Origin: Eubacterium sp.
GTDB taxonomy: Bacteria > Bacillota > Clostridia > Lachnospirales > Lachnospiraceae
Assembly: GCA_017459945.1 (NCBI GenBank)
Contig: JAFUBZ010000011.1
Location: 1-47,128, forward strand
Direction: 5' to 3'
DNA length: 47,128 nt
In this document: piece by piece, positions 39,699 to 47,128 of the stretch
Layout: every line of letters begins with the position of its first letter
Numbering within the stretch: position 1 is the stretch's first letter
Notes under the pieces: model-generated
The model's input: only the letters and a program-made list of their open reading frames with translations
The model's database searches: none
What the model was told of the DNA's origin: nothing
Program-made: the position numbers and the translations under genes

Positions 39699-39788
39699 GG
39701 AGACGTAGCGAAGTGGTCATAACGCGGCGCACTCGAAATGCGTTTGTCGGTTTATCCCGGCACAAGGGTTCGAATCCCTTCGTCTCCG
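39699..39788 (+). tRNA. tRNA-Ser (anticodon CGA)
   Basis: A 90-nt class II tRNA. The acceptor GGAGACG pairs with CGTCTCC. The anticodon stem-loop GCGCA-CTCGAAA-TGCGT gives anticodon CGA, which reads UCG. A long variable arm (about 39750-39763) and the T arm AAGGGTTCGAATCCCTT follow. CCA is not encoded. It is placed between SRP RNA and dnaX as in other Firmicutes. Confidence 0.95.
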
Positions 39789-39792
39789 CTTC

Positions 39793-39840
39793 AAATGCTC
39801 TTGATCCGATGTTCAGGACGGATGAAGAGCATTTTGTTTT
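39793..39840 (+). terminator. Terminator after tRNA-Ser
   Basis: AAATGCTCTT (39793-39802) pairs with AAGAGCATTT (39825-39834) and is followed by a T-rich run (TGTTTTATTT). Confidence 0.85.
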
Positions 39841-39976
39841 ATTTGGTTTACAATCCCGGACAGGATGAATGGAAGGCCGCGTTACACTGTATACATTCAT
39901 TTGGCGGTCTGGAAAAATGTGGGGATCTATCGTATACTTAGACAAGTGAAACGCAGATGGCAAAGGAGATGGGGAT

Positions 39977-40801
39977 ATGAATCTGTTTTCATCGGCAGAA
40001 GTGGCAAAAAACTATATCGGCGCAGGAAAGGGAAAGGCAAGCATGCCCATTCCGCAAATGATCCTTTTGGGAATCATGGCGGGTGCATTTATCGCATTTG
40101 CGGGAATCGGTTCGACGACAGCTGCGGCGACGGTGAGCATTCCGTCCATCGCGAAGCTGATCAGCGCATGCATTTTCCCGGCCGGACTCGCGATGTGCGT
40201 GCTGACCGGAGCAGAGCTTTTTACCGGAAACTGCCTGATGGCGATTCCACTGGCAAAGCGGGAGATTACCGTAGGAGGTATGCTCAGAAACTGGATCATT
40301 GTCTGGCTGGCAAATCTGCTTGGCGGCATTCTGGTTGCAGCGCTGGTTGTTTACGGGCACACCCTTTCCCTGTTTGACAGTGGATTGGCGGTATCCGTTA
40401 TGTCTACGGCTGCTTCTAAATGCACCCTGACCTTCGGGGAAGCATTCCTTAGAGGTATCGGCTGTAACTTCTTAGTCTGCATCGCAGTCTGGATTGCAAA
40501 CGCGGCAAAGGATGTGGCTGGAAAAGTCATCGGACTTTTCTTCCCGATTATGCTGTTTGTCGTCTGCGGATTTGAGCACTGCGTTGCAAACATGTATTAT
40601 ATCGGTGCAGGACTTTTTGCAAAAACCGTACCGATGTATGCAGAAGCCGCACAGGCGGCAGGTGTTAACATCGATGCGATCAATGCGGCCGGCTTTTTTG
40701 GCGGCAATCTGCTGCCGGCGACACTTGGAAATATCGTAGGCGGATCGATCTGCGTTGGTCTTGTATATTATTTTTCTTATCTGCATAAGGCGGATGCGTA
40801 G
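39977..40801 (+). CDS. Formate/nitrite transporter (FNT) family channel
   Basis: A 274-residue integral membrane protein of the FNT family, pentameric channels for formate, nitrite or hydrosulfide. There are six hydrophobic helices. The family signatures are visible as GAFIAFAGIGSTTAA, FPAGLAMCVLTGAELFTGNCL (selectivity region with the conserved Lys/Thr/Asn neighbourhood), GIGCNFLVCIAVW and CGFEHCVANMYYIGAGLF with its central His. Which anion it carries is not certain; formate export would suit a fermenter. AAAGGAGATGG precedes the start. It separates tRNA-Ser from dnaX, which are normally adjacent. Confidence 0.9.
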   Translation: MNLFSSAEVAKNYIGAGKGKASMPIPQMILLGIMAGAFIAFAGIGSTTAAATVSIPSIAKLISACIFPAGLAMCVLTGAELFTGNCLMAIPLAKREITVGGMLRNWIIVWLANLLGGILVAALVVYGHTLSLFDSGLAVSVMSTAASKCTLTFGEAFLRGIGCNFLVCIAVWIANAAKDVAGKVIGLFFPIMLFVVCGFEHCVANMYYIGAGLFAKTVPMYAEAAQAAGVNIDAINAAGFFGGNLLPATLGNIVGGSICVGLVYYFSYLHKADA

Positions 40802-40815
40802 GAGAAGTAATTTTT

Positions 40816-42387
40816 ATGTCTTATACGGCTTTATATCGAAAATATCGTCCGTCGGAATTTACGGATGTCAAAGGGCAGGATCATATCGTCACCACGCTTA
40901 CCAATCAGATCAAAGCGGGGCGCATCGGTCATGCGTATCTGTTTTGCGGGACACGCGGAACAGGAAAAACGACCGTGGCTAAGATTTTTGCCCGCGCGGT
41001 AAACTGTGACAATCCGCAAAACGGGAATCCCTGTGGCGAATGTGAAGTCTGCAGGCGGATCAGCAGCGGCGCGTCTTTGAATGTCATTGAGATCGATGCG
41101 GCATCCAACAACGGTGTAGACGATGTCCGTCAGATCCGCGAAGAAGTGACCTATCCGCCGACGGAAGGAAAATATAAAGTATATATCATCGACGAGGTGC
41201 ACATGCTTTCAACGGGTGCGTTCAATGCGCTTTTGAAAACACTTGAAGAGCCCCCGTCATATGTCATTTTTATTCTTGCAACAACCGAAGCACATAAGAT
41301 TCCGGTGACCATCCTTTCGCGCTACCAGCGGTATGACTTCCACCGCATCACGGCAGATACGATCGCGGCGCGGCTCACAGAGCTGATGAAGACAGAGGGG
41401 ACACAGGTAGAAGAAAAAGCCATCCGCTATATTGCGAAAGCGGCAGACGGATCCATGCGTGACGCGCTGAGCCTGTTGGACCAGTGCATCAGCTTTTATC
41501 TGGGCCAGTCACTCACCTATGAAAACGTACTTGAAGTGCTCGGGGCAGCAGACACGACCGTATTCTCACAGCTGCTCGAAGCGGTTCTTACAGATGATGT
41601 GGCGAGAGCCATGTCTGTGATCGACGAGCTCGTGCGCCAGGGACGGGAACTGTCCCAGTTTGTGACAGATTTTATCGGCTTTCTTCGAAGCCTCCTGCTA
41701 TTGAAATCCTCGGACCAGATCGAGGATATCCTGGACACGACAGAAGAGAACCTTTCCTTATTAAAAGAAATGGCAAAAAGCATATCAGATGAGGGGCTGA
41801 TGCGATACATCCGCGTCTTTTCTGATCTGCTCAATGATATGCGGTATGCGGCACAAAAGCGGATCCTATTAGAGATCGCCGTGATCAGGCTCTGCAAACC
41901 GGAGATGGACCGCGATCAGGATGCGCTGTTAGACAGGATCGAAGTGCTTGAGAGGAAAATCGAGCGCGGAATCCCGGCAGCACCTGCAGCTTCCGCAGCG
42001 CAAACCCGGCCGGTCGAGGAGATTCCAAAGGCAGAACGGCCGACGATCCGGCCGGAAGCCATTCCGGATGACATCCGGCGCGTGGTGCGGGAATGGCGTA
42101 AGATCACAGACGGATTGCCGGGCGTCGTCAGAGCCTATGCAAGAATGGCGAATCTTACATTGGGGGATGATGGCAAATTAGTGCTGGTATTTGCAGATGA
42201 AATAGCATATACTTATTTATCGAATGAGGCGCACCGACAGGATCTGGCCGACAGGATTTCCGAAAAGATCGGAAAAGAGGTTGCGGTAAGAGTCGTGAAG
42301 CAGGCGCCGGGGCGCTCGTTTGAACAGAATTATATCGACTTAACGAAGATCATTCACAATATCGATATCGAGATTGAAGAGGAATAA
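40816..42387 (+). CDS. dnaX: DNA polymerase III subunit gamma/tau
   Basis: The clamp-loader ATPase of the replicase. The 523-residue protein has Walker A GTRGTGKTTVAK (about 45-55), the zinc cysteines C64, C73, C76 and C79, Walker B YIIDEVHML, the sensor region FILATTEAHKIP, and domain III. A Pro/Ala linker (about 392-410) precedes the tau-like C-terminal region. GGAG lies upstream of the start. It is followed by ebfC and recR, the standard order. Confidence 0.97.
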   Translation: MSYTALYRKYRPSEFTDVKGQDHIVTTLTNQIKAGRIGHAYLFCGTRGTGKTTVAKIFARAVNCDNPQNGNPCGECEVCRRISSGASLNVIEIDAASNNGVDDVRQIREEVTYPPTEGKYKVYIIDEVHMLSTGAFNALLKTLEEPPSYVIFILATTEAHKIPVTILSRYQRYDFHRITADTIAARLTELMKTEGTQVEEKAIRYIAKAADGSMRDALSLLDQCISFYLGQSLTYENVLEVLGAADTTVFSQLLEAVLTDDVARAMSVIDELVRQGRELSQFVTDFIGFLRSLLLLKSSDQIEDILDTTEENLSLLKEMAKSISDEGLMRYIRVFSDLLNDMRYAAQKRILLEIAVIRLCKPEMDRDQDALLDRIEVLERKIERGIPAAPAASAAQTRPVEEIPKAERPTIRPEAIPDDIRRVVREWRKITDGLPGVVRAYARMANLTLGDDGKLVLVFADEIAYTYLSNEAHRQDLADRISEKIGKEVAVRVVKQAPGRSFEQNYIDLTKIIHNIDIEIEEE

Positions 42388-42400
42388 AAGGAGGTACCTT

Positions 42401-42751
42401 ATGGCAAAGAAAGGTGGATTCCCGGGCGGTATGCCCGCTAATATGGGCAACCTGATGAAGCAGGCACAGAAGATGCAGAAGCAGATGGAAGAAGCAGCCA
42501 AAGAGCTTGAGGCAAAGGAATTCACGGCATCTGCAGGCGGCGGTGCGGTAGAAGTAAAGATTTCCGGCAAAAGGGAGATCCTCAGCGTGACACTTGCAGA
42601 AGAAGTGGTTGATCCGGATGACATCGAGATGCTTCAGGATCTGATCGTGGCAGCGACAAACGAAGCACTGCGTCAGGTTGAGGAGAGTACACAGGCATCC
42701 ATGTCCAGCCTGACAGGAGGACTTGGTGGTCTGGGAGGACTTCCGTTCTAA
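42401..42751 (+). CDS. YbaB/EbfC nucleoid-associated protein
   Basis: A 116-residue DNA-binding protein of the YbaB/EbfC family. It has the N-terminal helix MGNLMKQAQKMQKQMEEAAKELEAKEF, the strand core GGGAVEVKISGKREILSVTL, and a Gly-rich end. ATG 42401 has AAAAGGAGG upstream. Its stop overlaps the recR start (TAATG). The conserved position between dnaX and recR supports a role with DNA repair or replication. Confidence 0.95.
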   Translation: MAKKGGFPGGMPANMGNLMKQAQKMQKQMEEAAKELEAKEFTASAGGGAVEVKISGKREILSVTLAEEVVDPDDIEMLQDLIVAATNEALRQVEESTQASMSSLTGGLGGLGGLPF

Positions 42752-43347
42752 TGGATTACTATAGCAAGCAGATCAGCAGACTGATCGAGGAGCTTTCCGG
42801 ATTGCCCGGAATCGGGAACAAGTCTGCACAGCGTCTGGCGTTTCATATTTTAAATATGCCGGTGGATCGGGTAAACCGTTTGTCTGATACCATTCGGGAG
42901 GCACGGGAAAATATTCAATACTGCAAGACCTGTTTTACACTGACGGATTCGGAGGAATGTCCGATCTGCAGCAATCCCGCAAGAAATCATAAGCAGATCA
43001 TGGTGGTTGAAAACACGAGAGATCTTGCGGCATATGAAAAGACCGGACAATACGACGGCGTATACCATGTACTTCATGGCGCGATTTCCCCGATGCTTGG
43101 GATCGGCCCTGCAGACATCAAGTTAAAAGAGCTGATCAAGCGTCTTGAGGAGGATGTTGACGAAGTGATCATCGCGACAAACTCCAGCCTGGAGGGAGAA
43201 ACAACAGCGATGTATATCAGCAAGCTGGTCAAACCAACGGGCATACGAGTTTCTCGGATCGCAAGTGGTGTGCCGGTCGGGGGAGATCTGGAATATATCG
43301 ATGAGGTAACATTACTGCGCGCTTTAGAAGGGCGTGTGGAATTATAA
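42751..43347 (+). CDS. recR: Recombination mediator RecR
   Basis: RecR works with RecF/RecO to load RecA on gaps. The 198-residue protein has the helix-hairpin-helix ELSGLPGIGNKSAQRLAFH, the zinc finger CKTCFTLTDSEECPICSNP, and the Toprim domain with VVENTRDLAAYEKTG. The start overlaps the ebfC stop by one base. Confidence 0.97.
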   Translation: MDYYSKQISRLIEELSGLPGIGNKSAQRLAFHILNMPVDRVNRLSDTIREARENIQYCKTCFTLTDSEECPICSNPARNHKQIMVVENTRDLAAYEKTGQYDGVYHVLHGAISPMLGIGPADIKLKELIKRLEEDVDEVIIATNSSLEGETTAMYISKLVKPTGIRVSRIASGVPVGGDLEYIDEVTLLRALEGRVEL

Positions 43348-43365
43348 TAGGAAGGATATCAGTCT

Positions 43366-44202
43366 ATGACAACATCAGAGTTAAAGAAAATCGCAGTTAA
43401 GGTCCGTAAAGGCATCATCACCGGAACCTATCATGCAAAATCCGGACATCCGGGCGGATCATTATCCTCTGCAGAGATCTTTACGTATCTGTATTTTAAC
43501 GAGATGAATATCGATCCGGAAAATCCAAAGGATCCCGACAGAGACCGTTTTGTTCTGTCAAAGGGTCATGTTGCGCCGGGGCTTTACGCCGTACTGGCAG
43601 AGCGCGGCTTTTTCCCGGCAGAGGATCTGACGACCTTAAGACATATCGGCTCTTATCTGCAGGGACATCCCGATATGAAGAGTACGCCGGGTGTGGATAT
43701 GTCCAGCGGATCTCTCGGACAGGGCTTTTCCGCAGCAGTCGGTATGGCGCTTGCGGCAAAGATGGACGGAAAAGACTACCGCGTGTATTCTCTGGCCGGT
43801 GACGGTGAGATCCAGGAGGGCCAGATCTGGGAGGCGGCGATGTTTGCATCGACCAAAAACCTCGACAACCTGGTATTGATCGTAGATAACAACAACCTGC
43901 AGATCGACGGCGAGATCACATGGTCAAGCTCCCCGTATCCGATCGATGAGAAGTTTGCAGCATTCGGTTTCCATGTCATCAATATCGACGGTCATGATTT
44001 CGACCAGATCGCAGCGGCGTTCAAAGAAGCGCGTGAAGTAAAAGGGAAACCGGTGGCGATCGTTGCAAAAACAGTAAAAGGCAAAGGTGTTTCCTATATG
44101 GAAAACCAGGCAGGATGGCACGGAAAAGCGCCGAATGACGAAGAGTATGCCATTGCCATGGAAGAGCTGAACAAAGCGGAGGAAGCATTATGTCAGAAGT
44201 AA
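43366..44202 (+). CDS. Transketolase, N-terminal (thiamine diphosphate) subunit
   Basis: A 278-residue N-terminal half of a split transketolase, binding thiamine diphosphate. The motifs are GHPGGSLSSAEIFTYLYF, SKGHVAPGLYAVLAERG, GSLGQGFSAAVGMALA and the diphosphate/metal motif GDGEIQEGQIWEAAMFASTKNLDNLVLIVDNN. It transfers two-carbon units in the non-oxidative pentose phosphate pathway with the next gene product. AGGAAGG precedes the start. Its end overlaps the C-terminal subunit gene by 13 nt. Confidence 0.95.
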   Translation: MTTSELKKIAVKVRKGIITGTYHAKSGHPGGSLSSAEIFTYLYFNEMNIDPENPKDPDRDRFVLSKGHVAPGLYAVLAERGFFPAEDLTTLRHIGSYLQGHPDMKSTPGVDMSSGSLGQGFSAAVGMALAAKMDGKDYRVYSLAGDGEIQEGQIWEAAMFASTKNLDNLVLIVDNNNLQIDGEITWSSSPYPIDEKFAAFGFHVINIDGHDFDQIAAAFKEAREVKGKPVAIVAKTVKGKGVSYMENQAGWHGKAPNDEEYAIAMEELNKAEEALCQK

Positions 44203-45128
44203 AAAAGATCGCAACAAGAGAAAGCTATGGAAAGACGCTCGCAGAGCTTGGGGCAGAGCATGAGGATATCGTCGTATTGGATGCGGACCTTGCCGGATCC
44301 ACAAAGACAGGCGTGTTCCAGAAGGCATTTCCGGACCGGTTCTTTGACGTCGGTATCGCAGAGGCGAACATGGCCGGCATCGCAGCAGGACTGGCAGCAA
44401 GCGGGAAGACCGTTTTTATGAGTTCTTTCGCGATGTTTGCATCAGGACGTGCATGGGAGCAGGTGAGAAACTCCATCGGCTATCCGCATCTGAATGTCAA
44501 GATCGGTGCAAGCCATGCCGGCATTTCTGTCGGTGAAGACGGTGCGACCCATCAGTGTCTGGAGGATATCGCACTGATGCGTGTGATCCCGGGCATGGTT
44601 GTGATCAGCCCGAGCGATGACGTGGAAGCAAAAGCGGCTGTCCGTGCGGCATATGAATATGACGGGCCGGTCTATCTGCGTCTCGGACGTCTGGCAGTTC
44701 CGGTGATCAATGATGAGGAAAATTACAAGTTCGAATTGGGTAAGGGTATCGTCTTAAGAGAAGGCACAGACCTTACGATCATTGCAACAGGTCTTTGTGT
44801 GGCAGAGGCGCTGGGCGCAGCTGACAAGCTGGCAGAGCAGGGAATCTCTGCGGAAGTCATCAACATCCATACGATCAAGCCGTTAGACGAAGAGCTCGTG
44901 ATCGCGTCTGCAAAGAAAACAGGACGCGTATTTACAGTAGAAGAGCATTCCGTGATCGGTGGTCTTGGAAGCGCAGTCTGTGATGCATTAAGCGAAAAAG
45001 CACCGACACCGGTTAAGAAGATCGGTATCTATGATGTATTTGGCGAGTCCGGCCCGGCGAAAGAGCTGATCGCAAAGTATAAACTGGACGCAGCAGGAAT
45101 CTGCGAACAGATCAAAGAAGTATTATAG
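44190..45128 (+). CDS. Transketolase, C-terminal subunit
   Basis: A 312-residue partner of the preceding gene, carrying the pyrimidine-binding domain (VVLDADLAGST, DVGIAEANMAGIAAGLAASG, FASGRAWEQVRNS, SHAGISVGEDGATHQCLEDIALMR) and the C-terminal transketolase domain (TVEEHSVIGGLGSAV). The Glu in IAEANM activates the cofactor. The start lies inside the upstream gene, giving matched expression of both halves. Confidence 0.95.
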   Translation: MSEVKKIATRESYGKTLAELGAEHEDIVVLDADLAGSTKTGVFQKAFPDRFFDVGIAEANMAGIAAGLAASGKTVFMSSFAMFASGRAWEQVRNSIGYPHLNVKIGASHAGISVGEDGATHQCLEDIALMRVIPGMVVISPSDDVEAKAAVRAAYEYDGPVYLRLGRLAVPVINDEENYKFELGKGIVLREGTDLTIIATGLCVAEALGAADKLAEQGISAEVINIHTIKPLDEELVIASAKKTGRVFTVEEHSVIGGLGSAVCDALSEKAPTPVKKIGIYDVFGESGPAKELIAKYKLDAAGICEQIKEVL

Positions 45129-45185
45129 TTGAAAGGTATCTGTTTCCGTTTATAAACACCGGTGCCTGCACGATAATGAAACGAT

Positions 45186-46391
45186 ATGAGTGAAGCGGCG
45201 AACAAAGAAAAACAGAATTGGATCCGTCAGGGATGGTCTGATTTTAAAAAGATCTTTTCTTCGGATGGTGACAAAAAGAAAAAAAGGAAATGGTTGGTGC
45301 TGATCATATGCATCGTTATTGTTGCGCTTTTTATTCTGTATCGTCAGGTTCTGGAGTTTCATCATTATCAGGCAGTGGCAAGCACGGAGAACAACGCTTC
45401 AGAAGCGATTGATTACGCATCCTTTGGGAATCTGATCATTCGTTATGGAAACGATGGCGCAAGTGCGATCGCGACCGATAATACCACAGTCTGGGAAGAG
45501 ACGTTTGAGATGGAGAACCCGATCATCTCTGTCCGGAACAACTATTTTGCGATCGCGGATCAGAAGGGCAAGACCATTGTGATCATGAACAGGGATGGTT
45601 TCTGCCAGCAGATCTCAACAGATCTGCCGATTCAGAAGATCGATGTTTCCGATATCGGAAGTGTGGCAGTCCTGATGCAGGACGAAGGAAGCATCAGTTA
45701 TCTTGGGCTCTACAGTCTGAGCGGAAAAAAGACGGCGGAGGGCACACTGCATTTTGGCAACAGCGGCTACCCGCTTGCTCTTGCGATTTCGGAAGACGGT
45801 GTCAATCTGGCGCTGTCGGTTCTGGATATCAAAGACGGACAGAGTAAGAGCAGTGTGAACTTCTATAACTTTGCCCATGCGCCTGCAGAGGGAAAAGATA
45901 ATCAGGTGGCAAGCTTTTCCTATGATAATACCGTGATTCCAGAAATCTCTTATGGAACGGGAACCAAACTGGTGGCATTCGGTGATGATAAGATCATCAG
46001 CTTCCAGGGTGGGGCAGATCCGCAGGAAAAAAATGTATTGGAGCTGGAAGGGACCGTCAGAAGCATCGTACACAATGAGGACCGGATCGGTCTTCTGTAT
46101 GACCAGGGCGATGACGGTGACGGAAGTACACTGGTTCTTTATGATTATGACGGAAGTGAAAAGCAGCATTATTCGATCAACGGTCTGTATACAAATGTAG
46201 GACTCCTTGAAAACGGAGAAGTGTATCTTGTGCAGGAGAAGAATCTTGCGATCTATCGTAAATACGGCAGGATTAAATTCACAGGCAGTGCAGACACACC
46301 GTTTTACACGATCATGTCACAGGGCAAAGGCATGCACTATGTATTTGTCAGAGAGGGGAAAACAGAACAGGTCAGATTATCTTTGTTCTAA
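45186..46391 (+). CDS. DUF5711-like membrane-anchored beta-propeller protein
   Basis: A 401-residue protein with a basic cytoplasmic start, one transmembrane helix (about 37-55: WLVLIICIVIVALFILYRQV), and an outside domain made of repeated short beta-strand units (such as NNYFAIADQKGKTIVIMNRDG), typical of a propeller. It resembles the DUF5711 family of Lachnospiraceae-type bacteria, whose function is unknown. The next gene, a CvpA-like membrane protein, follows 13 bp later. The ribosome binding site is weak. Confidence 0.8.
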   Translation: MSEAANKEKQNWIRQGWSDFKKIFSSDGDKKKKRKWLVLIICIVIVALFILYRQVLEFHHYQAVASTENNASEAIDYASFGNLIIRYGNDGASAIATDNTTVWEETFEMENPIISVRNNYFAIADQKGKTIVIMNRDGFCQQISTDLPIQKIDVSDIGSVAVLMQDEGSISYLGLYSLSGKKTAEGTLHFGNSGYPLALAISEDGVNLALSVLDIKDGQSKSSVNFYNFAHAPAEGKDNQVASFSYDNTVIPEISYGTGTKLVAFGDDKIISFQGGADPQEKNVLELEGTVRSIVHNEDRIGLLYDQGDDGDGSTLVLYDYDGSEKQHYSINGLYTNVGLLENGEVYLVQEKNLAIYRKYGRIKFTGSADTPFYTIMSQGKGMHYVFVREGKTEQVRLSLF

Positions 46392-46404
46392 GTATAATAA
46401 GAAA

Positions 46405-46890
46405 ATGAATTTCATGCTCATAATCACATTAATCATATTCCTGATATTTGCGGTGAGGGGTTGGCAAAGAGGATTTCTTCAGGTGCTCTTCACCCTGGTA
46501 TCGGTAATCGTGCTGATTGCATTGGCACTATGGCTGGCACCGCAGGTGACAGCCTTTCTTGTTGAAAAAACAGGTGCGGCAGACGGGATCGCGGCAAGGC
46601 TTCTGACGATCCTGATCGCAGGCCTGGCTGCTTTCATCATCGTGCGGCTGATCGCAAAGGCATTAAAGCTTGTTAACAAGATCCCGGTATTGGGAAAGAT
46701 CAACCGGTTTTTCGGACTGCTGGCAGGACTGGCGGAAGCCTTGATCCTTATGTGGGTCATTATGACCGGGATCCACTTCTTTGCCGTGCTGCATCCGGAC
46801 ACCGCAATATTACAGACAATCGGCAGCAGTGAGTTCCTTACATGGCTGTATGAGAGCGACCCTCTGGCCGGCTCGGGACACAATATATAG
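46405..46890 (+). CDS. CvpA-family membrane protein
   Basis: A 161-residue integral membrane protein with four hydrophobic helices and the family segment AVRGWQRGFLQVLFTLVSVIV near the start. CvpA was named for colicin V production, but its general role is unclear. An upstream in-frame extension is rejected because it overlaps the previous gene and lacks sequence features of the family; ATG 46405 opens right at the first helix. The ribosome binding site is weak, so coupling to the DUF5711-like gene is likely. Confidence 0.87.
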   Translation: MNFMLIITLIIFLIFAVRGWQRGFLQVLFTLVSVIVLIALALWLAPQVTAFLVEKTGAADGIAARLLTILIAGLAAFIIVRLIAKALKLVNKIPVLGKINRFFGLLAGLAEALILMWVIMTGIHFFAVLHPDTAILQTIGSSEFLTWLYESDPLAGSGHNI

Positions 46891-46928
46891 ACATTAAAAA
46901 AAGATTAACACAAATTGAAAAAAAGCTG

Positions 46929-46957
46929 TTGACAGACACCTCGAAAAGTGGTATCTT
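46929..46957 (+). promoter_or_regulatory. Strong promoter, probably of an rRNA operon
   Basis: A perfect TTGACA (46929-46934) is followed after 17 bp by TATCTT (46952-46957). It faces the right edge, after the last protein gene, and no open frame follows. Confidence 0.8.
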
Positions 46958-46964
46958 AACTAAG

Positions 46965-47128
46965 CTGTCATTTTGAGAGACGGCAAAGAACCTTGATAAC
47001 TGAACAGTGAAACAAACCACGAACAATTCTTGTGTTCTACAAGCGATGCGGTTCGAACAGACGGATTCCTGAGAACTTGTTCTTAAGGAAGACGGTTGTG
47101 AGAAACATAGCGCGACAGCGCGTTAGTG
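46965..47128 (+). other. rrn: Probable rRNA operon leader, cut by window end
   Basis: The segment after the promoter contains CCTTGATAACTGAACAGTG, wording typical of the leader before 16S rRNA in Clostridia. It also has a hairpin TTCCTGAGAAC/GTTCTTAAGGAA (about 47066-47091) and CGCG-ACAG-CGCG near the end. The 16S gene itself would begin beyond the window. Neighbouring recR fits the position of a first rRNA operon. Confidence 0.65.

Noticed and set aside
39629..39963. Open frames across the tRNA-Ser region on both strands
   Set aside because: They are translations of SRP RNA and tRNA sequence, not protein genes.
1..47128. CRISPR arrays, prophage genes or toxin-antitoxin pairs
   Set aside because: No regularly spaced repeats, phage structural genes or paired small toxin genes were seen.

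Overview
The window comes from the chromosome of a strictly anaerobic, Gram-positive member of the Clostridia (Eubacteriales, possibly Lachnospiraceae-like). The evidence is strong AGGAGG-type ribosome binding sites, a long Gram-positive SRP RNA beside tRNA-Ser, dnaX, ebfC and recR, a reverse rubrerythrin next to a PerR-like regulator, a split transketolase, a DUF5711/CvpA-type pair, and many flavin, iron-sulfur and molybdenum redox genes. Species cannot be fixed from sequence reading alone.

Layout. (1) 1-1.54 kb: an IS110-family insertion sequence on the minus strand. Its roughly 180 nt leader folds like a bridge RNA and has its own promoter. (2) 1.7-7.2 kb: argC, a large unknown membrane-anchored protein, a three-gene trans-membrane thiol/electron relay (TlpA-like lipoprotein, 49-residue CXXC membrane peptide, polyferredoxin), and a histidine phosphatase whose ribosome binding site sits in a 14-bp hairpin. 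(3) 7.2-13.8 kb: small redox and hydrolase genes (DsrE-like, nitroreductase, epoxide hydrolase, isochorismatase-type hydrolase), a sodium/solute symporter followed by two tiny membrane proteins, and a zinc alcohol dehydrogenase. A gene-free stretch at 9.4-9.8 kb holds two unusual palindromic elements. (4) 13.9-24 kb: a molybdenum aldehyde oxidoreductase followed by the poorly understood accessory set known from Desulfovibrio as DVU_1553-1557 plus radical-SAM TrsS. It comprises an XdhC-type factor with swapped domain order, a flavin/iron-sulfur dicluster protein, a rubredoxin-like peptide, a methyltransferase, a C_GCAxxG_C_C protein, an AMP-dependent ligase and the radical SAM protein. This is the best candidate for an incompletely described system. 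(5) 24-29.2 kb: two LysR regulators in tandem, a highly diverged CocE-type hydrolase (nucleophile Ser replaced by Cys), an ABM monooxygenase-like protein and a short-chain dehydrogenase. (6) 29.3-47.1 kb: housekeeping genes: metG-tatD-rsmA, cinA, trkA-trkH, flavodoxin, tadA, perR-like, rubrerythrin, SRP RNA, tRNA-Ser(CGA), a formate/nitrite-type channel, dnaX-ebfC-recR, split transketolase, DUF5711-like protein and CvpA. At the right edge are the promoter and leader of what is most likely an rRNA operon.

How it fits together (inference). Regions 3-5 read as a catabolic island. A symporter imports a substrate, hydrolases open or deacylate it, alcohol dehydrogenase and the molybdenum enzyme oxidise alcohol to aldehyde to acid, and LysR proteins sense the compound. 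The accessory cluster matures or recharges the molybdenum enzyme or its electron acceptor. No substrate can be named from sequence.
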